64,000 bases of DNA from DATLLJ01 sp035537875 (lineage in GTDB: Bacteria > Acidobacteriota > Vicinamibacteria > Vicinamibacterales > CAVVIG01), in the NCBI GenBank assembly GCA_035537875.1, contig DATLLJ010000144.1:1-64000 (forward strand), written 5' to 3'. The translations under genes and the position numbers were made by a program. This document shows, in pieces, positions 34,972-43,717 of this stretch; positions within the stretch are counted from its first letter, which is position 1, and each line of letters begins with the position of its first letter. The notes under the pieces were generated by a model, which saw only the letters and a program-made list of their open reading frames with translations, did not search any database and had not been told where the DNA came from.

Positions 34972-36483
34972 ATGCTGAAGAGCACGTTTACCCTGCTTCT
35001 CAGTGCTGTCCTTCTCGGGACGCCGGCTGCGACTGCCGCACCTGCGGCGACGCTGGTCGACGCAGTCAAGGCCGGCGATCGAACTGCCGCGCTCGCCCTG
35101 ATCGAACAGCGCGCCGATGCCAACCTTCCGGAGGCCGACGGCACGACCGCGCTCCACTGGGCCGTTCACCACAACGATCTCGATCTCGCCACCCGACTGA
35201 TTCGAGCCGGGGCGAAGGTGAACGCGAGAAACGATTACGGCGCGACGCCGATGTCGGAGGCGGCGGTGGCTGCCGACGCCGGCATGATCGAGCTGTTGCT
35301 CTCTGCCGGCGCCGAGGCCGAATCCCCGAACGGGGACGGCCAGACCGCGCTGATGGTCGCGGCGAGGACGAGCCGCGTCGATGCGGCGCGGGCCCTGCTG
35401 CGGCGAGGCGCCAACGTGAACGCGGTGGAGCAGTGGCGCGGGCAGACGGCGCTGATGTGGGCGGCGGCGCGTAGCCAGCCCGAAATGGTCAAGCTGCTCG
35501 TCGAGGTGGGCGGCAACGTCAACGCCCGCTCGAAGGTGAACAACTGGCAGCGTCAGGTCACCGCCGAGCCGCGCGCCATCTATCGGCCCGCGGGCGGACT
35601 GACGCCGCTCCTGTATGCCGCGCGAGAGGGGTGCCTGGAGTGCGCCCGCCATCTGATCGACGGGGGAGCCAACCTGAACCTTGCGGATCCAGAGGAAGTC
35701 AGCCCCCTGCTGCTCTCGATTCTCAACGGGCACTTCGATCTCGCCGCCTTCCTGATTCAGAAGGGGGCGAGCCCCGGCAAGTGGGACTGGTACGGCCGGA
35801 CGCCGCTCTATGCGGCCGTCGATTTGAACACGCTGCCCCGGGGGGGCCGTCCCGATCAACCCTCCCTTGACGAGACGACCAGCCTGCAGATCATCGAGCA
35901 GCTCCTGCTCGCCGGCGCGAACCCAAACCCGCAATTGAAGCTCGCCCCTCCGTTCCGGAACATCGGGAACGATCGCGGGCTCGATGGGGTGCTGACGATT
36001 GGCTCGACACCGCTGCTGCGCGCCGCCAAGGCGCTCGACGCCCCGGCCATCAAGCTCCTCCTCGACAACGGGGCGGACCTCTCGCTCGCGAACGCGCGAG
36101 GCATAACCCCGGTCATGGCCGCGGCGGGACTCGGATCGGTCGACGCCGACACGCGCGGCATCTACACGACCGAGGACGTGCAGCAGCGGGCGATCGCCTC
36201 GCTGACGCTGCTGCTGGCCGCGGGAGCTGACGTCAACGCGAAGGATCGCACGCGGGGCCTGTCGCCGTTGCACGAAGCCGCCCGCTGGGGCTGGAACGAT
36301 GTCGTCCGGTTCCTCGTGGACCACGGCGCAGATCTGCGGGCGACGGACAGCCGGGGCCTGACGCCCGTCGACTCGGCGCTGGGAAAGGCCGGAGGGAACA
36401 GCCGGGGCGGTCAGCGCATTGACGTTCACGAAGACACGGCGACGCTTCTCCGACAACTCATGGCTGTCTCGGACGTCAAGTAG
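34972..36483 (+). CDS. Exported ankyrin-repeat protein, copy 1
   Basis: 503 aa with an N-terminal signal peptide (FTLLLSAVLLGTPAATAAPA) and about ten ankyrin repeats (DGTTALHWAVHHNDLDLATRL, YGATPMSEAAVAADAGMIELL, and so on to the C-terminus). Longer insertions fall between repeats 4 and 5 and around 280-345. It is likely a periplasmic protein-binding partner of the DUF1592/DUF1552 pair. The gap after the DUF1552 gene contains a short CACGAAGACACGAAAACACG repeat. Confidence 0.9.
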   Translation: MLKSTFTLLLSAVLLGTPAATAAPAATLVDAVKAGDRTAALALIEQRADANLPEADGTTALHWAVHHNDLDLATRLIRAGAKVNARNDYGATPMSEAAVAADAGMIELLLSAGAEAESPNGDGQTALMVAARTSRVDAARALLRRGANVNAVEQWRGQTALMWAAARSQPEMVKLLVEVGGNVNARSKVNNWQRQVTAEPRAIYRPAGGLTPLLYAAREGCLECARHLIDGGANLNLADPEEVSPLLLSILNGHFDLAAFLIQKGASPGKWDWYGRTPLYAAVDLNTLPRGGRPDQPSLDETTSLQIIEQLLLAGANPNPQLKLAPPFRNIGNDRGLDGVLTIGSTPLLRAAKALDAPAIKLLLDNGADLSLANARGITPVMAAAGLGSVDADTRGIYTTEDVQQRAIASLTLLLAAGADVNAKDRTRGLSPLHEAARWGWNDVVRFLVDHGADLRATDSRGLTPVDSALGKAGGNSRGGQRIDVHEDTATLLRQLMAVSDVK

Positions 36484-36492
36484 CGCGCGCGC

Positions 36493-37398
36493 ATGGACAA
36501 GCCCGCGCTCCTTCACATCCTGAGTCCACTGCCACACGTGAGCCCGTTCGACATCACGATGGCCTACGACGCCGGATTCGACGCCGTCATCCCGTATCCG
36601 AACGTCGCGCTGGAACAGATTCCGGGTCTCGTGCAGGACGCGATCTTTCCCCGCAGCCCGAAGGACCTGAAGCGAAGCGCAGTTCTGGTGGGTGGGCGCG
36701 ATGCCGGCATCTCGATGGACATGGTTGACGCGGCGAAAGCGGCGATGGTGTCGCCATTCGAGGTCTCGATCCTGGCCGATCCGAGTGGCGCGTTTACGAC
36801 GGCCGCTGCCATCGTGGCGTGCGTGGAGCGTCAGCTGCGGCGACATCATCGGATGGAGCTCGCGGGATCTCGCGTCGTGATCTTCGGCGGCACGGGACCG
36901 ATCGGCGTGGCGACGGGCGTCATCACCTCGTTGGCCGGCGCGATGACGACGCTCGTGGACTATCTGTCCGTCGACGTCGCGCTGTCGAAGGCCGCCGAGT
37001 ACAACCGCCGCTGCGGCACCAACATCCGCGGCGCCTATGGTTGCTCCGATGCAGACAACGCCCGGCTCATCTCGCAGCAGGACGTGGTGATCTGCACCGC
37101 CAAAGCCGGCGTGCAGGTCCTGAACGCGTCGGTCCTGGGCGACGCACGCCTGTTGAAGGTCGCCGCCGACATCAACGCGCGCCCGCCCGCCGGCATCGAG
37201 GGCATCAATTCGCGCGACGACGGCGTACCGACGCAATATGCGACGACCGCGAAGGGGGCCGTCAGCGTCGGTCCGTTGACGATTGGCAGGGTGAAGGTCA
37301 AAACGCAGCAGGCTCTTCTTCGCTCGATGCTCGAAGCGGAGAACCCGATCTATCTCGATTTCGGCCAGGCATTTCGGACCGCGCGGGAGCTGGTATGA
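36493..37398 (+). CDS. MtdB-like methylene-tetrahydromethanopterin dehydrogenase
   Basis: 301 aa. Matches the MtdB family along its length: an N-terminal MptN-like domain with VGGRDAGISMDMVDAAKAAM and FTTAAAIVA, then a Rossmann domain with VVIFGGTGPIGVATG and KVAADINARPPAGIEGI. MtdB oxidises methylene-H4MPT with NAD(P)+ in formaldehyde/C1 metabolism. No other H4MPT genes are in the window. It is 9 nt behind the ankyrin gene. The +1 frame just after the stop reads YEPKGGLPASEVYQAIVKE and stops at 37453, so the true C-terminus may be longer and a one-base shift may be present near 37392. Confidence 0.78.
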   Translation: MDKPALLHILSPLPHVSPFDITMAYDAGFDAVIPYPNVALEQIPGLVQDAIFPRSPKDLKRSAVLVGGRDAGISMDMVDAAKAAMVSPFEVSILADPSGAFTTAAAIVACVERQLRRHHRMELAGSRVVIFGGTGPIGVATGVITSLAGAMTTLVDYLSVDVALSKAAEYNRRCGTNIRGAYGCSDADNARLISQQDVVICTAKAGVQVLNASVLGDARLLKVAADINARPPAGIEGINSRDDGVPTQYATTAKGAVSVGPLTIGRVKVKTQQALLRSMLEAENPIYLDFGQAFRTARELV

Positions 37399-37460
37399 GC
37401 CAAAGGGCGGGCTGCCGGCCTCCGAGGTTTATCAAGCCATCGTGAAAGAGTAGAGGCGCT

Positions 37461-38261
37461 ATGCAGAGAAAAGCGATCGCTTCAAGAACAGGGATCCTGG
37501 CCGTTTCCGCGCTTTTGTGCATGGCCGGCACGGCATTCGGAGACGAGATCAAGGTCATGACCTCCGGCGGCTTCACCGCCGCCTACCTCGAGCTCGTGCC
37601 TGAATTCGAGCGCGCGAGCCATCACACCGTCGTCACCGCGTTCGGCGGCTCGATGGGAAACGGACCGGAGACCATCCCGAACCGGTTGCAGCGAGGTGAG
37701 CCCGCGGACGTCGTCATCCTGGCTTCCGCCGCGCTCGACGACCTGATTAAACAGGGCAAGGTCGTCGCCGGGAGTCGTGTCGATCTGGTCCGATCGACGA
37801 TCGGCATGGCCGTACGCGCAGGTTCGCCCAAGCCGGACATCAGCACCGTCGCCGCGCTGACTCAAACGCTGCTGCGGGCGAAATCGATTGCGTATTCAGC
37901 GAGCGCCAGCGGCGTCTATCTGTCAACGGAGATGTTTCAGCATCTGGGGATCGCCGATCAGGTGCTGCCGAAGAGCCGGAACGCACAGGGGGAGCGGGTG
38001 GGCGCCCTGGTCGCCCGCGGCGAGGCAGAAATCGGCTTTCAGCAGGTGAGTGAACTGCTGCCGGAACCAGGCATCGATTACGTGGGCGAACTGCCGCCTG
38101 AAGTCCAGCGTGTGACCGTGTTCTCAGCCGGGATCGTGGTTGGCGCGAAACAGCCGGCAGCGGCGAAGTCCCTTATCGAGTTCCTCGCCTCCGAGAGGGC
38201 CATTCCCGTGATCCGGAAGACAGGGTTGGAGCCCGCGACGAGAACCGTGACGACTCGTTGA
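37461..38261 (+). CDS. ModA-like periplasmic substrate-binding protein
   Basis: 266 aa. A signal peptide (GILAVSALLCMAGTAFG) precedes a type II periplasmic-binding fold: IKVMTSGGFTAAYLELVPEFE, AFGGSMGNGPETI, GEPADVVILASAALDDL, and GVYLSTEMFQHLGI. ModA homologues bind molybdate/tungstate, but no modB/modC permease or ATPase is adjacent, so the ligand may be another small acid. It follows the MtdB-like gene after about 60 nt. Confidence 0.8.
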   Translation: MQRKAIASRTGILAVSALLCMAGTAFGDEIKVMTSGGFTAAYLELVPEFERASHHTVVTAFGGSMGNGPETIPNRLQRGEPADVVILASAALDDLIKQGKVVAGSRVDLVRSTIGMAVRAGSPKPDISTVAALTQTLLRAKSIAYSASASGVYLSTEMFQHLGIADQVLPKSRNAQGERVGALVARGEAEIGFQQVSELLPEPGIDYVGELPPEVQRVTVFSAGIVVGAKQPAAAKSLIEFLASERAIPVIRKTGLEPATRTVTTR

Positions 38262-38276
38262 CGTGCGGGTGCCCGG

Positions 38277-38624
38277 TCAGACGGTAACCGGAAAGCTTCG
38301 GACGGCGTCGGATTCCGCGGTGAAGGTCTCGAAAACCGTCAGCAGCTTGGTGATCGTCAGCAGGTCCTGGACGCGTCGCGTCGGGTTCAGCAGCTTGAGG
38401 CTGCCACCCCCACGACTGACCGTGGTAAACGTTTCGACCAGCTCACCGATGCCGGCGCTGTCGACGTACGGGACGGCAACCAGGTTGATAATGAACTGTT
38501 TGCGGCCCTGCTGCAGCAGGCTCTGCGCCTTCGTCTTCAGCGGAAGGTCACCGTCACCGAACGTGAGCTTGCCCTTCAGGTCCAGGATGGTGACGGCTCC
38601 GACGGTCCGTTCCTCGACTTCCAT
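38277..38624 (-). CDS. STAS-domain anti-sigma factor antagonist
   Basis: 115 aa single STAS domain of the SpoIIAA/RsbV type. The phosphorylatable serine lies in VPYVDSAGIGELVETF (about 57). No cognate kinase anti-sigma factor or sigma factor is in the window. It is convergent with the ModA-like gene (15 nt) and divergent from the transporter fusion gene. Confidence 0.9.
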   Translation of the reverse strand: MEVEERTVGAVTILDLKGKLTFGDGDLPLKTKAQSLLQQGRKQFIINLVAVPYVDSAGIGELVETFTTVSRGGGSLKLLNPTRRVQDLLTITKLLTVFETFTAESDAVRSFPVTV

Positions 38625-38749
38625 AGTGTCCTCCTACCCGTATTAACGTTCGGCGCCCCCGGTCCGAACAACGCTCCTCAGGAATGTCGAGCTCCCCTGA
38701 TTGTACGGCAGTCGGCCGTGGGGCGACGGGCCGCCTCAAGTAAAGGCCA

Positions 38750-38778
38750 TTGCTGTGAGCTGGGCCGTGGCATAGGAT
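38750..38778 (+). promoter_or_regulatory. Promoter of the carrier-HEAT-cNMP gene
   Basis: TTGCTG (38750-38755) and TAGGAT (38773-38778) with 17-nt spacing, about 35 nt before the ATG at 38814. Confidence 0.5.
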
Positions 38779-38813
38779 GAGCCGCCACGTCTAAAACGGC
38801 ACGCTCCACAACG

Positions 38814-41800
38814 ATGAGCCCCATCGGGCGTTTCACCAACCGGTTCGTCACCCTGCGCGAAGGCGAGGCAACCACAGCGCTTCTGATGTTCTCGTACTCG
38901 TTCCTGGCGATGACGGCCTACAACATCGTCAAGCCGATTACGCGGTCGAAGTACATCGGCTCCTTGGGCGCCGACAATCTTCCTTACGTCCAGCTCGCCG
39001 CCGGGGTTCTCATCGGCATCATCATTCAGGTGTACAGCGGATCGGTCCGGCGCCTGCCTCGGCGGGCGGTCGTTCCCGTCACGCAGGCAGCGGAAGTGAT
39101 GCTGCTCGTGCTGTTCTGGTTCCTGTTCCGTCAGGGCATGGAATGGGTCTCCGCGGCCTTCTACGTGCTGGGCCTGATGCTCGGCATCCTGCTCATCAGC
39201 CAATTCTGGACACTTGCCAACGACATCTACGAGCCGCGGCAGGCCAAGCGGTTGTTTGGCTTCATCGGCGGAGGCGCGAGCCTGGGCGGGGCGACTGGGG
39301 CGGCCGTCACGTCTTTCGCGGTCTACGAAGTCGGAACCGACAACCTGCTGCTCGTGAGCGCGGCGATTCTGGCCGTGTGCGTGGCGCTCGTGGCGGCCAT
39401 CGTGCGGCGGGAGGACGTCGGCGTCGGCTACGGAAGCGACGCGAGCGAAAAGGGCGTCGGCGGCGAGCAGGCGCTGCGCCTGCTGCGCAGCTCGAAGCAT
39501 CTGCAGGTCATAGCACTGGTGACCGGCTGCGCGGCAATCGGTGCCGTCATCATCGATCAGCAGCTCAACATGGCAGTCGAGGCGATCTATGGCACTGAGT
39601 CGACGGATGACATCACCGGATTTCTGGCGCAAGTCAGCCTCTATCTCTCTCTCGTCGGATTCCTCGTCCAGGTCGCCCTCACGAGCCAGATCCACCGTTC
39701 GCTGGGACTCCTGTTTGCGATGCTCATCCTGCCCGTGAGCCTCGGCAGCACTGCTGTGCTCATGCTCGTAAGCAGCTCGCTGCTGGCGCCGGCTGCCGCA
39801 CGGGTGCTCGACTCGTCGCTGCGCTACAGCATCGACAAGACGACGAGGGAGGTGCTGTTCCTCCCCTTGCCTGCGGATCTGAAGTACAGCGCCAAGCCGT
39901 TCGTGGACGTCACGGTGGATCGGTTCGCCAAGGCGATGGGCGCGCTTCTCATTCTGGTGCTCATCAAACCGTGGGGATTGAACCTCGATTGGCAGCAGCT
40001 CAGCTACGCCAGCCTGGCAGTGACCGCGCTCTGGATCGGGGTGGCGCTGCGGGCCCGTACCGAGTACCTGAGCGCGTTTCGCCGAAGCATCGACACGCGC
40101 GCGATGGGGGCCGCCTCCGTCCGGCTCGACATGGCCGACGCGGCGACGATCGAACTGCTCGTCGAGGAGCTGTCGGACCCAGACGAGACGCGCGTGATCT
40201 ATGCCATCGAGATGCTCGAAACGCTCGATAAGCGAAACCTCATCACTCCGCTGCTGCTCCATCACGAGTCGGCACGGGTTCGCGCGCGGGCGCTGGCCGC
40301 ACTCGAGACAGCGCGGGTGTTCGTATCGGCGCGCTGGCTGCCGGCGGTCGAACGCATGTTGAAGGACGAGGACGCCGACGTGCGGGCGGCGGCGGTGCAC
40401 GCCCTGGCGGCGCTTCAGACGACGGACGCCTCGACGCTGATGCGTCGCCACCTGGACGATTCCGAGCCGCGCGTTGCGGTCACCGCGGCGGTTGTCCTGG
40501 CAGATTCGGATCGGGACGACGATGTGGACGCGGCCGAAGAGACGCTGCGGCGCGTGACGATGGACGGCCGTGAAGCGGCCGCGGACGCACGGCGGGAGGT
40601 GGCGAAGGCGCTCTCGCAGATCAAGAATCCCAGGTTTCATTCGTTGCTCGTGCCGCTGATGTCTGATAGCGACGCCGGCGTCGCGCGAGAAGCGATCCGC
40701 AGCATTCGGGCAATCGGAAGGCAGGACGCGCTGTTCCTCCCGGGGCTCGTCGCCCTTCTTGGCCACCGCGTCCTCAAGCCGGCGGCGCGCGACGTGCTCG
40801 TCAGCTACGGCGAGGACGTCCTCGGCGCCCTCGGGTATTTTCTGAACGATCCCGAGGAGAACATCTGGGTGAGGCGGCACGTGCCAGCGACGCTCGCGCG
40901 CATCCCGACGCAGCAGTCGATGGATATCCTCGTCGAGGCCCTCGACGACCCCGATGGCTTCCTCCGCTACAAGGTCATCGTCGCCATCGAGAGACTGCAC
41001 CGTGAGCATCCACAGCTCGTGTTCAGCCGGGGAGCGATCGAAGCGCTGGTGCTCAAGGAAGGCTCCCGGTACTACAACTACCTGACGCTGCAGCACAATC
41101 TCACGCGACACGACTCGAGGACGCCGCGCTCGCTTCTGTTGCGCGTGCTCGAGGACAAGCTGGGTCGGACGCTGGATCGCATCTACAGGCTGCTGGGGTT
41201 GATGTATTCCTGGCGCGACGTGGCCGCGGCCCGCCAGACGATCGAACGAGGCAGCGGTCGGGCACGCTCCGGCGCCATCGAGTACCTGGACAACCTGCTG
41301 AGCGGCGCCGTTCGCAAGCGGGTCATGCCCATCCTCGAGGACCTCCCCATGGAAGAGAAGGTCCGCCAGGCGAACATGGTCCTCAGGAGCCGCCCTCGGG
41401 ACGTGGAAGACACGCTCATTCAGCTGGTTCATGACACCGATCAAGTGGTCTCCGCGGCGGCCATTCATTTCGTCGAGCAGCATCAGATGTGGGCGCTCGC
41501 CGACGATATCGAGTTCGAGCTGGCGCACCGCTCGGTGGCCGACTGGTATGTCTTCGAGGCCGCGTCCTGGGCGCTGGCCGGCCGCCATGCGCCTGACAAG
41601 CGGCGGGATCTCTGGATGCAGCCGTTGCCCGCTGTCGAGCTGGCCCACCGCGCGTGCAACATCCCGCTCTTCGACTTCGTCTCGGTCGACGAGTTGTTTC
41701 GAGTCGCGGCAACGGGACGGCAAGTCCGACACGAAGGGGGGCGCGAGCTGTATCACGAGGGACTCCCTCCCGGGAACGTGCAGTTCCTCGTGGAAGGCTC

Positions 41801-42506
41801 CGTGCACCTTTCCGGCGGCGGCTGCGAGTCCTACGACGTGTCGGCGCCCGCGGCGCTCGCGTTCGAGGAAGTCCTCGAAGGCAGCCCGCTCCGGCAGACC
41901 GTCAGCGCGGTCGACCGGGCGATCTGCATTCAGCTGGGCTCGGACGAGTTCCTGACGATGCTGTCCGACAACATCGTGCTGGCGCAGGGGCTGTTCCGGA
42001 TGCTCCTGGATTTGCCGAGGGCTCAGCACTGGCGGATTGTCCACAAGCCTCCCCACGGCGCGTCCGCCATGCCGCGCAACGGGCCGCTGCTGCCGCTGGA
42101 GAAAGTGCTGCTGCTGCGTCAGAACCCGTTGCTGGAGCGTGCGACGGTGAACCAGCTGCTCGATCTGGCGACCATCGTGCGCGAGGTGCCGCTCGCTGCC
42201 GGCAGCGTGCTGTTCGGGCCCACGGATCCACCCGCCGTGTATCACGTGGTGAGCGGCGAGGTCCTGTTGGAGGGTGTGGCCGATCCGATCACGGTTGGCC
42301 CGGATTGCACGATCGGCGTGTCAGAGACCCTCGCGGGGGTCCCGATCGGCCGACGCGCCACGGTGAAGCGCGAGGGCCGCGCCCTCAAGATCGATCACGA
42401 CGAGCTGTTCGATGTGCTCGCCGATCACATCGATCTCTTACAGGGTCTCTTCAGCGGGCTGCTGCGGGCGGGGGAGTCGCGGGAGTCGTCGCTGCCGGCT
42501 GCGTGA
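38814..42506 (+). CDS. ADP/ATP-carrier (NTT/TLC)-type membrane protein fused to HEAT repeats and two cNMP-binding domains
   Basis: 1230 aa. Residues about 15-420 form a 10-12 TM module of the NTP/NDP exchange transporter (TLC) family, starting FVTLREGEATTALLMFSYSF and including ITRSKYIGSLG and FWTLANDIYEPRQAKRLFGF. About 440-930 are HEAT/armadillo-type helical repeats (HESARVRARALAALE, DEDADVRAAAVHALAAL and so on). Two cyclic-nucleotide-binding-like beta barrels follow near 950-1065 and 1092-1220. Parasites use the carrier domain to import ATP; free-living bacteria carry such fusions with unknown function, possibly ligand-gated transport or sensing. The 3' end overlaps the convergent phosphatase gene by 56 nt. 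Confidence 0.85.
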   Translation: MSPIGRFTNRFVTLREGEATTALLMFSYSFLAMTAYNIVKPITRSKYIGSLGADNLPYVQLAAGVLIGIIIQVYSGSVRRLPRRAVVPVTQAAEVMLLVLFWFLFRQGMEWVSAAFYVLGLMLGILLISQFWTLANDIYEPRQAKRLFGFIGGGASLGGATGAAVTSFAVYEVGTDNLLLVSAAILAVCVALVAAIVRREDVGVGYGSDASEKGVGGEQALRLLRSSKHLQVIALVTGCAAIGAVIIDQQLNMAVEAIYGTESTDDITGFLAQVSLYLSLVGFLVQVALTSQIHRSLGLLFAMLILPVSLGSTAVLMLVSSSLLAPAAARVLDSSLRYSIDKTTREVLFLPLPADLKYSAKPFVDVTVDRFAKAMGALLILVLIKPWGLNLDWQQLSYASLAVTALWIGVALRARTEYLSAFRRSIDTRAMGAASVRLDMADAATIELLVEELSDPDETRVIYAIEMLETLDKRNLITPLLLHHESARVRARALAALETARVFVSARWLPAVERMLKDEDADVRAAAVHALAALQTTDASTLMRRHLDDSEPRVAVTAAVVLADSDRDDDVDAAEETLRRVTMDGREAAADARREVAKALSQIKNPRFHSLLVPLMSDSDAGVAREAIRSIRAIGRQDALFLPGLVALLGHRVLKPAARDVLVSYGEDVLGALGYFLNDPEENIWVRRHVPATLARIPTQQSMDILVEALDDPDGFLRYKVIVAIERLHREHPQLVFSRGAIEALVLKEGSRYYNYLTLQHNLTRHDSRTPRSLLLRVLEDKLGRTLDRIYRLLGLMYSWRDVAAARQTIERGSGRARSGAIEYLDNLLSGAVRKRVMPILEDLPMEEKVRQANMVLRSRPRDVEDTLIQLVHDTDQVVSAAAIHFVEQHQMWALADDIEFELAHRSVADWYVFEAASWALAGRHAPDKRRDLWMQPLPAVELAHRACNIPLFDFVSVDELFRVAATGRQVRHEGGRELYHEGLPPGNVQFLVEGSVHLSGGGCESYDVSAPAALAFEEVLEGSPLRQTVSAVDRAICIQLGSDEFLTMLSDNIVLAQGLFRMLLDLPRAQHWRIVHKPPHGASAMPRNGPLLPLEKVLLLRQNPLLERATVNQLLDLATIVREVPLAAGSVLFGPTDPPAVYHVVSGEVLLEGVADPITVGPDCTIGVSETLAGVPIGRRATVKREGRALKIDHDELFDVLADHIDLLQGLFSGLLRAGESRESSLPAA

Positions 42507-43518
42507 ACAGCACGTCGTGCCGGTCCGTATAGATGGCGGTGAAGACACCGTTGCGGATTTCCAGCGCCGCCGCCCGGCCGGCCGGCACGTACGCGGACTG
42601 CATGCCGGTGTCGAGCTGCACGACCTTGCCCCCCCATCGGACGCGGATCCGGCCGCTGGTGAGCACGGTGTGGGCGATGACAATGGTGCGTGCGCTCTGT
42701 TTCGCGAGCATTTCGTCCGCTCGGGGCTCGAATGCATCGGGTTCGAGCGCCAGCCCGCGGTAGTAGAGCGGGCTGTCCTCCGGATAGCCGACTCTCGCCG
42801 ACTCGCTCCCGGCGGCCACGAACGAGTGGAGCGGGTCGGCCAACGTCTTCTCCATGTCGTCGGTCAGCTCGCGGCGAGCCATTTGATTCATGGTCTCGCA
42901 GGAGAGCGCGGCGCTGGCCGGATCGAGACCGCCGTGCACGAAGACGACCCCGTTGATCTTGACCACGGCCTTCAGCGTGCGCAGCCATTGGCCGTACTCG
43001 CCGTCTGGCGCGAACGCCTGACGCATCTCGATCGATCCGAGCGGCAGCGCGTTGACCATGTCGCGGTTCTCGGGCTTGACCGCCGCGGCGACGCGCGCGC
43101 GGAGCTCTCCGGACTCCGCCGTGGCGAAGGCCCGATACTCCCCGGGCGTCGTGTACCGGAAGTCGCCGAGCATCCGGTAGACTTCGTGGTTGCCGAGCAG
43201 CGCGTGCACGGCTCCGCCGGCCTTCTCGGCCTCGCCTTCCAGGCGGCGGAGCAGATCAACGACTTTGCGTGAGTCGGGGCCGCGGTCGAGGACATCGCCG
43301 ACCTGAACGAAGTGGGTTCTGCCGCCGGACCAGCGCGCTCGTGAATCGAGAATCCCTGCCTCTTTCAGGATATCGACGAAGCGATCGTACGCGCCGTGGA
43401 CGTCGCCGACCGCGACGACTCGCTCGACCCCATCGATCTCGCACGGCAGGTCGGCAGCCTCGACGGGTGCCGCAGGGAACGCGGCGAGGATGCCGAGAGC
43501 GATAGCCGCGGCCCGCAT
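42451..43518 (-). CDS. Exported PPP-type metallophosphoesterase
   Basis: 355 aa. ATG 43518 gives a signal peptide (AAAIALGILAAFPAAPVEA); the frame extends to 43569. Core motifs of calcineurin-like phosphatases: GDVHG, GDVLDRG, GNHEVYR, and VFVHGG with the downstream AHT. It is related to periplasmic Shewanella-type PPP phosphatases. The C-terminal Pro/Ala/Thr-rich tail is encoded opposite the end of the transporter fusion gene. No neighbour points to a substrate. Confidence 0.87.
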   Translation of the reverse strand: MRAAAIALGILAAFPAAPVEAADLPCEIDGVERVVAVGDVHGAYDRFVDILKEAGILDSRARWSGGRTHFVQVGDVLDRGPDSRKVVDLLRRLEGEAEKAGGAVHALLGNHEVYRMLGDFRYTTPGEYRAFATAESGELRARVAAAVKPENRDMVNALPLGSIEMRQAFAPDGEYGQWLRTLKAVVKINGVVFVHGGLDPASAALSCETMNQMARRELTDDMEKTLADPLHSFVAAGSESARVGYPEDSPLYYRGLALEPDAFEPRADEMLAKQSARTIVIAHTVLTSGRIRVRWGGKVVQLDTGMQSAYVPAGRAAALEIRNGVFTAIYTDRHDVLFTQPAATTPATPPPAAAR

Positions 43519-43717
43519 CGGTTCAATCACGCGGCGCGCCAGCGAGCTCCGACGATTTCCCACGTCCACGTGTCAATTATGCCTCACTGCCGGAAACAGT
43601 CGGCGGCCTTTCGGACGGACGAGGCTTCTCGAAGAGCTCGCCGCGCCGGAGCGTGAGCGAGTCGACCGCGCCGCTGTCCAGGTCATCGCCGATTCACGGC
43701 GCAACGTCGAACGATGC

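Noticed and set aside
34495..37236. 913-codon open frame on the minus strand
   Set aside because: Antisense to the DUF1552, ankyrin and MtdB-like genes; composition and lack of motifs mark it as a codon-bias artefact.
38736..42245. 1169-codon open frame on the minus strand
   Set aside because: It lies entirely antisense to the carrier-HEAT-cNMP gene, has His/Arg/Asp-rich composition typical of GC-rich antisense frames and no recognisable domain.
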